NCBI GenBank assembly: GCA_963682025.1
Contig: OY821519.1
Coordinates: 165,285,842-165,349,841, forward strand
From: Cordilura impudica
Taxonomy: Eukaryota; Arthropoda; Insecta; Diptera; Scathophagidae
DNA length: 64,000 nt
Direction of reading: 5' to 3'
Part shown: in pieces, positions 62,491 through 64,000 of the stretch
How positions within the stretch are numbered: the first letter of the stretch is position 1
How the letters are laid out: each line of letters starts with the position of its first letter
Position numbers and translations under genes: made by a program
Notes under the pieces: model-generated
Told to the model about the DNA's origin: nothing
The model's database searches: none
The model's input: the letters and a program-made list of their open reading frames with translations, nothing else

Positions 62491-62555
62491 ACAAAATTTT
62501 TTTTAATATTATAATAGGATATGTTTAAAATAAAACAATTTATTTAATCATTATT

Positions 62556-62891
62556 TGTTCTTTGCAAGAGCTGATTAGAGCTCTCTAAGTATTAAGCAAA
62601 GAATGTGTTTATTGATAAGAATTGGGCCAAATTTATACTATCAATATGCTTACACAGCAGTTCTATGTACAGTAGGGAGTCTGATAATGTAAAGCACATC
62701 TGCAACCCAATTATATGTACAAAGCAATGATTATTACTCAACACCAAAAGGGTTGACTGTAAACGCACAAAATATTCGATAAAGCAACAAACATTGTTGA
62801 CTGTTCATTGCTTGTGTGCAATATAATATCTTTATATTTCGATAATCAAAAATGCTTTGGTAGAGTAATAACAAACATGATTCATGCTACA
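62556..62891 (-). mobile_element. Gypsy-4 3' LTR (left edge approximate)
   Basis: On the minus strand it starts TGTAGCATGAATCATG at 62891, immediately after the purine tract CCGTAAAAGGGAGG. The left edge is guessed from a TG at 62556, next to the end of Gypsy-3. TGTAGC matches the start of the Gypsy-3 LTR, but the interiors differ. Confidence 0.6.
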
Positions 62892-62905
62892 CCTCCCTTT
62901 TACGG
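62892..62905 (-). promoter_or_regulatory. Gypsy-4 polypurine tract
   Basis: Minus strand CCGTAAAAGGGAGG directly before the LTR start. Confidence 0.75.
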
Positions 62906-63145
62906 AAGAATGTTCATATAGCGATAGCTGTATGAACATTCCTTAACAATGCAAATCATATTAGTGGCTTAAAATTCTAGTTATTTTACAATTTCCGTTA
63001 AAATGGCTTTTGAGCCTAAATTTTTATGACTTGGTTATGTATTATGTTATATTTTCTTTATTCTATGTGAATTTCAATTCCTTATTCTATTTCTATTAGT
63101 ATTTATAAATATTAAGTCTATTCTTATCTACAATTTGATTCTTGT
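62906..63145. other. Gypsy-4 3' untranslated region
   Basis: AT-rich; includes the perfect dyad GAATGTTCATATAGC..GCTGTATGAACATTC at 62909-62941. No gene. Confidence 0.6.
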
Positions 63146-63149
63146 TTGT

Positions 63150-63338
63150 TTAATTATCAATTATTGTTATATTATTTCTTAAATTAATTTTCTTAACCTC
63201 ATAGGGTCCTTTATATTGAGGGTCTAATTTATGCCCTGTTTCATTTTTAAGTAAAACTAGGTCCACTTTTTTAAAATTATAATCTAATGTGTTCCTATCA
63301 TAATTTAATTTCTGTATTAACTTAGATCTATCTATCAT
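63150..63338 (-). pseudogene. Gypsy-4 integrase C-terminal domain
   Basis: Minus strand: MIDRSKLIQKLNYDRNTLDYNFKKVDLVLLKNETGHKLDPQYKGPYEVKKIN, the LDPxYxGPYEV motif of Gypsy C-terminal (GPY/F) domains. One frame change separates it from the core at about 63335. Confidence 0.85.
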
Positions 63339-64000
63339 CTCCCGGGCTCTCTTATTTCTAATCTAAATTTTACTTCTTTAGCATAATCATCTATGTTATA
63401 ATATGGACTAATTTTATCTACTTTGTTAAACTCTTTAAACTCATTTGGAAATCTACCGAAAACCAATTCATATGGGCAATAGTCATGAACGGATGATGGC
63501 GTTGTATTAAAACAGTAAGTGAAGTACCTAAGCCATTCATCCCAATCGTCCCTATCAATTGATATGTAAGATTTCACATACTCGTTGAAAGTTCGGTGAC
63601 TTCTTTCCACTGTACCCACCGTTTGGTGATGATGAGCAGTAGAAGTTAGTTTATTTATTTTAAGCAGATTACATAGCTCTTCTAACATAGAATTTTTGTA
63701 CTCTGTACCCATGTCCGAAATGAACGTCTTCATTGGACCATGAGTAAGAATAAATTGATCAAAAATTGCCTTTGCAATTGTTTTAGCACTTTTGTCCGGT
63801 ATTGGTATTGCCACAAGATATTTTGTCATATCACATATCATAGTGACTGCATATTCATTGCCATTGCATGATCTAGGCAATGGACCTGTAGTATCGACTA
63901 TTACGCTATCAAATGGTTTTGTCGGCGTTTGTGTCAATATCATTGGGCTTTTTACGTGTTTAGTAGTCTTGGCTGTTTGACACTTTTGGCATGATTTTAC
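63335..64000 (-). pseudogene. Gypsy-4 integrase core, running off the window
   Basis: Minus strand: VKSCQKCQTAKTTKHVKSP (zinc-binding Cys pair at the right edge), FDSVIVDTTGPLPRSCNGNEYAVTM (Asp, about 63895), FISDMGTEYKNSMLEELC (Asp, about 63717), HHHQTVGTVERSHRTFNEYV (Glu, about 63605), YFTYCFNTTPSSVHDYCPYELVFGR. All three catalytic residues are present and the frame is open for 202 codons. The rest of pol lies beyond 64000. A more distant branch than Gypsy-1/2/3. Confidence 0.92.

Noticed and set aside
62500..62555. Gypsy-3 3' LTR
   Set aside because: No match to 58675-59188 anywhere after the integrase; the next LTR belongs to Gypsy-4.

Overview
The window reads as transposon-dense, AT-rich (roughly 70% by eye) insect DNA. 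I recognise no ordinary host gene, rRNA or CRISPR array. The repeat content points to a fly (Diptera, probably a calyptrate such as a blow fly or house fly): Helentron-associated elements resembling DINE-1, with a TTATACCC start, an internal GTCCGTCCGTC run and a hairpin near the 3' end; Ty3/Gypsy elements of 412/mdg1 type; BEL/Pao elements; and Jockey-type LINEs. The species call is an inference. Almost every coding region is broken by stops, frameshifts or deletions, as expected in heterochromatin or old intergenic DNA.

Layout. 1-2565: a very homogeneous heptamer satellite (TAAAATG)n grading into degenerate A-rich repeats, ending at the 3' terminus of a Helentron-like element (2566-2621). 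2655-5500: BEL/Pao copy 1 (+) with its 3' LTR. 5826-8377 and 16604-16880: BEL/Pao copy 2 (+), split by Gypsy-1 (8378-16603, -), which itself carries a DNA transposon (12022-13269) flanked by 8-bp target duplications. 16958-17890: a BEL gag-protease fragment. 18861-21834: a ~487-bp satellite array whose last two units are inverted, the whole flanked by an 11-bp direct repeat. 22486-23109: a MITE candidate. 23196-27681: Gypsy-2 (+).

27957-39450 is a four-level nest. Gypsy-5 (-) is split by LINE-1 (-). LINE-1 is split by two Helentron-like elements (37276-38080 and 31307-36606). The larger of these contains a 2.34-kb DNA transposon with ~390-bp terminal inverted repeats and a broken transposase-like gene (33732-36072). 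Gypsy-5 also carries a snap-back MITE (28373-28739).

39760-41672: LINE-3 (+). 41820-43750: Gypsy-7 fragments (+) split by two Helentron-like copies, one inside the other. 46170-48010: LINE-2 (-), same family as LINE-1. 48900-53850: a Jockey element (+) split by LINE-4 (-, 49720-51540). 54545-58674: start of an unassigned LTR element, split by a 2.9-kb foldback element (55314-58246) with ~1.1-kb arms and cut short by Gypsy-3 (58675-62490, +). 62556-64000: Gypsy-4 (-), running off the end.

The elements do not cooperate as a pathway; the biology visible here is the order of insertion and the mobile-element parts themselves. The most notable observations are: two small genes placed between primer-binding site and gag in both Gypsy-1 and Gypsy-3 (one short basic protein, one single-pass membrane protein); a 3'-end hairpin with a compensatory base change in two related LINEs; tandem amplification of the primer-binding-site/leader region in Gypsy-3; and several self-complementary elements with readable target duplications. 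Similarity calls come from motif recognition by eye, not from database searches.
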